Shown here piece after piece: positions 63,551-64,000 of a stretch of DNA of 64,000 nucleotides; within the stretch, counting starts at the first letter, position 1; each line of letters begins with the position of its first letter. The DNA comes from Diadophis punctatus similis (lineage: Eukaryota; Chordata; Lepidosauria; Squamata; Dipsadidae). A program made the translations under genes and the position numbers. The notes under the pieces are model-generated. The model was not told the origin of the DNA. It saw only the letters and a list, made by a program, of their open reading frames with translations, and did no database searches. The DNA lies in NCBI GenBank assembly GCA_023053685.1, contig JALIGW010000147.1, positions 124,001 through 188,000 of the forward strand, given 5' to 3'.

Positions 63551-64000
63551 TTGACAAACACCTCAGAAATGAAAAAGAAACACATATTACTGTTCCCCAC
63601 AGGCTGGAAAGCCGAATTCTCGCTTGAATTTTGATTCCGAGCCTACCCTGAAGAGCTAGCCCAAAGTCTAACACAGCATTCGCCTTAGTTCTCAATTCAG
63701 CCCAAAAACATCACTTTTGACAAACACCTCAGAAATGAAAAAGAAACACATATTCCTGTTCCCCACGTGCTGGAAAGCCGAATTCTCGCTTGATTTTCGA
63801 TTCCGAGCCTACCCTGAAGAGCTAGCCCAAAGTCTAACACAGCATTCGCCTTAGGACTCAATACAGCCAAAAAACATGACTTTTGACAAACACCTCAGAA
63901 ATGAAAAAGAAACACATATTCCTGTTCCCCACGTGCTGGAAAGCCGAATTCTCGCTTGATTTTCGATTCCGAGCCTACCCTGAAGAGCTAGCCCAAAGTC

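Larger units (their letters stand above)
1..64000. repeat. Tandem satellite array, ~166-bp unit, ~386 copies
   Basis: The entire window is a head-to-tail array of one unit of about 166 bp. Landmarks such as CACCTCAGAAATGAAAA recur every 166 bp from base 1 to the end. The landmark at 293 is found again at 63353, which equals 380 units minus 20 bp, so the array has almost no net length change. Units share one orientation and no foreign sequence interrupts them. The array runs off both ends of the window. Arrays of 150-180 bp units are typical of centromeric and heterochromatic satellites in eukaryotes; the centromeric role here is inferred from form only. I do not recognise the satellite family. 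No gene is supported anywhere in the window. Confidence 0.98.
40235..64000. repeat. Domain V: distinct allele set, short HORs
   Basis: This region uses alleles I did not see upstream: ATTCCAAGCC, GAACAGAAAGCCC (first at 51203; upstream it is GAAGAGAAAG), CTTACGATTC, CAGTCTGG, CTTTTCCCC and CAATAGAGCC. It lacks C-type units with TCTCTCTTG and CACATCAG. Duplications of 3, 5, 6, 7, 9, 11, 12, 13, 20 and 23 units are seen. Satellite units fill the whole stretch. Confidence 0.85.

Noticed and set aside
1..64000. CRISPR array
   Set aside because: There is no repeat-spacer alternation: the whole 166 bp is repeated, with no unique spacers, and the unit is far too long.
1..64000. tRNA-derived SINE or tRNA gene cluster
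   Set aside because: GGCTCGGAATC on the minus strand vaguely recalls a B box, but it does not fit GGTTCGANTCC, no A box lies at the right distance, and no cloverleaf is seen.
1..64000. Transposon, LTR element or inverted segment inside the array
   Set aside because: Reading all lines, every unit is in the same orientation and no stretch departs from the satellite; the largest length change seen inside a unit is 2 bp.
1..64000. Protein-coding tandem repeat (for example a repeat-rich structural protein)
   Set aside because: Stops occur in all frames of the common unit, and 166 bp per unit would shift frame at each repeat. Indels and substitutions show no codon-related pattern.
1..64000. Assignment to a named satellite family or species
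   Set aside because: The unit length and form suit several plant and animal satellites, but I do not recognise the sequence. A search of repeat libraries (Dfam, Repbase, plant satellite sets) would decide it; a full-length match of high identity would name the family.

Overview
The whole window is one uninterrupted block of satellite DNA. A unit of about 166 bp repeats head-to-tail from the first base to the last, always in the same orientation. From the positions of recurring landmarks the window holds about 385.7 units: a landmark at 293 recurs at 63353, which is 380 units minus 20 bp. I saw no gene, RNA gene, transposon, inversion, CRISPR array or unique-sequence island. This is a eukaryotic chromosome, most likely a centromeric, pericentromeric or other heterochromatic satellite read by long-read assembly. 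Nothing in the sequence tells a plant from an animal. A hand count on one typical unit gives about 44% GC.

Units are not all alike. They fall into subtypes marked by linked substitutions, and the subtypes follow each other in fixed orders, so the array is built of higher-order repeats (HORs). By layout: (I) 1 to about 8.1 kb, a 19-unit block (3154 bp) within a 26-unit (4314 bp) larger period. (II) about 8.1-17.6 kb, mostly a 5-unit HOR of 830 bp, with one 4-unit copy. (III) about 16.5-24.0 kb (overlapping II), a tandem duplication of a segment of about 3.5-3.9 kb whose junction contains hybrid units. (IV) about 24.0-39.2 kb, a mosaic with a tandem 11-unit HOR (1826/1827 bp) and a copy 6143 bp away. 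(V) about 40 kb to the end, a different allele set arranged in 3-, 5-, 6-, 7-, 9-, 12- and 13-unit duplications.

The window therefore records many rounds of unequal exchange or conversion. Length is held very strictly: I count 16 indels of 1-2 bp in 64 kb, and nine of these are copies of the same 2-bp deletion. Many of the substitutions that define subtypes fall on the six CpG positions of the unit and look like C-to-T or G-to-A changes, as expected if the array is or was cytosine-methylated. The short open reading frames (61-97 codons) are by-products of the repeat and are not annotated as genes. HOR boundaries were found by eye and are good to about 20 bp; counts of differences are those I noticed, not an exhaustive alignment.
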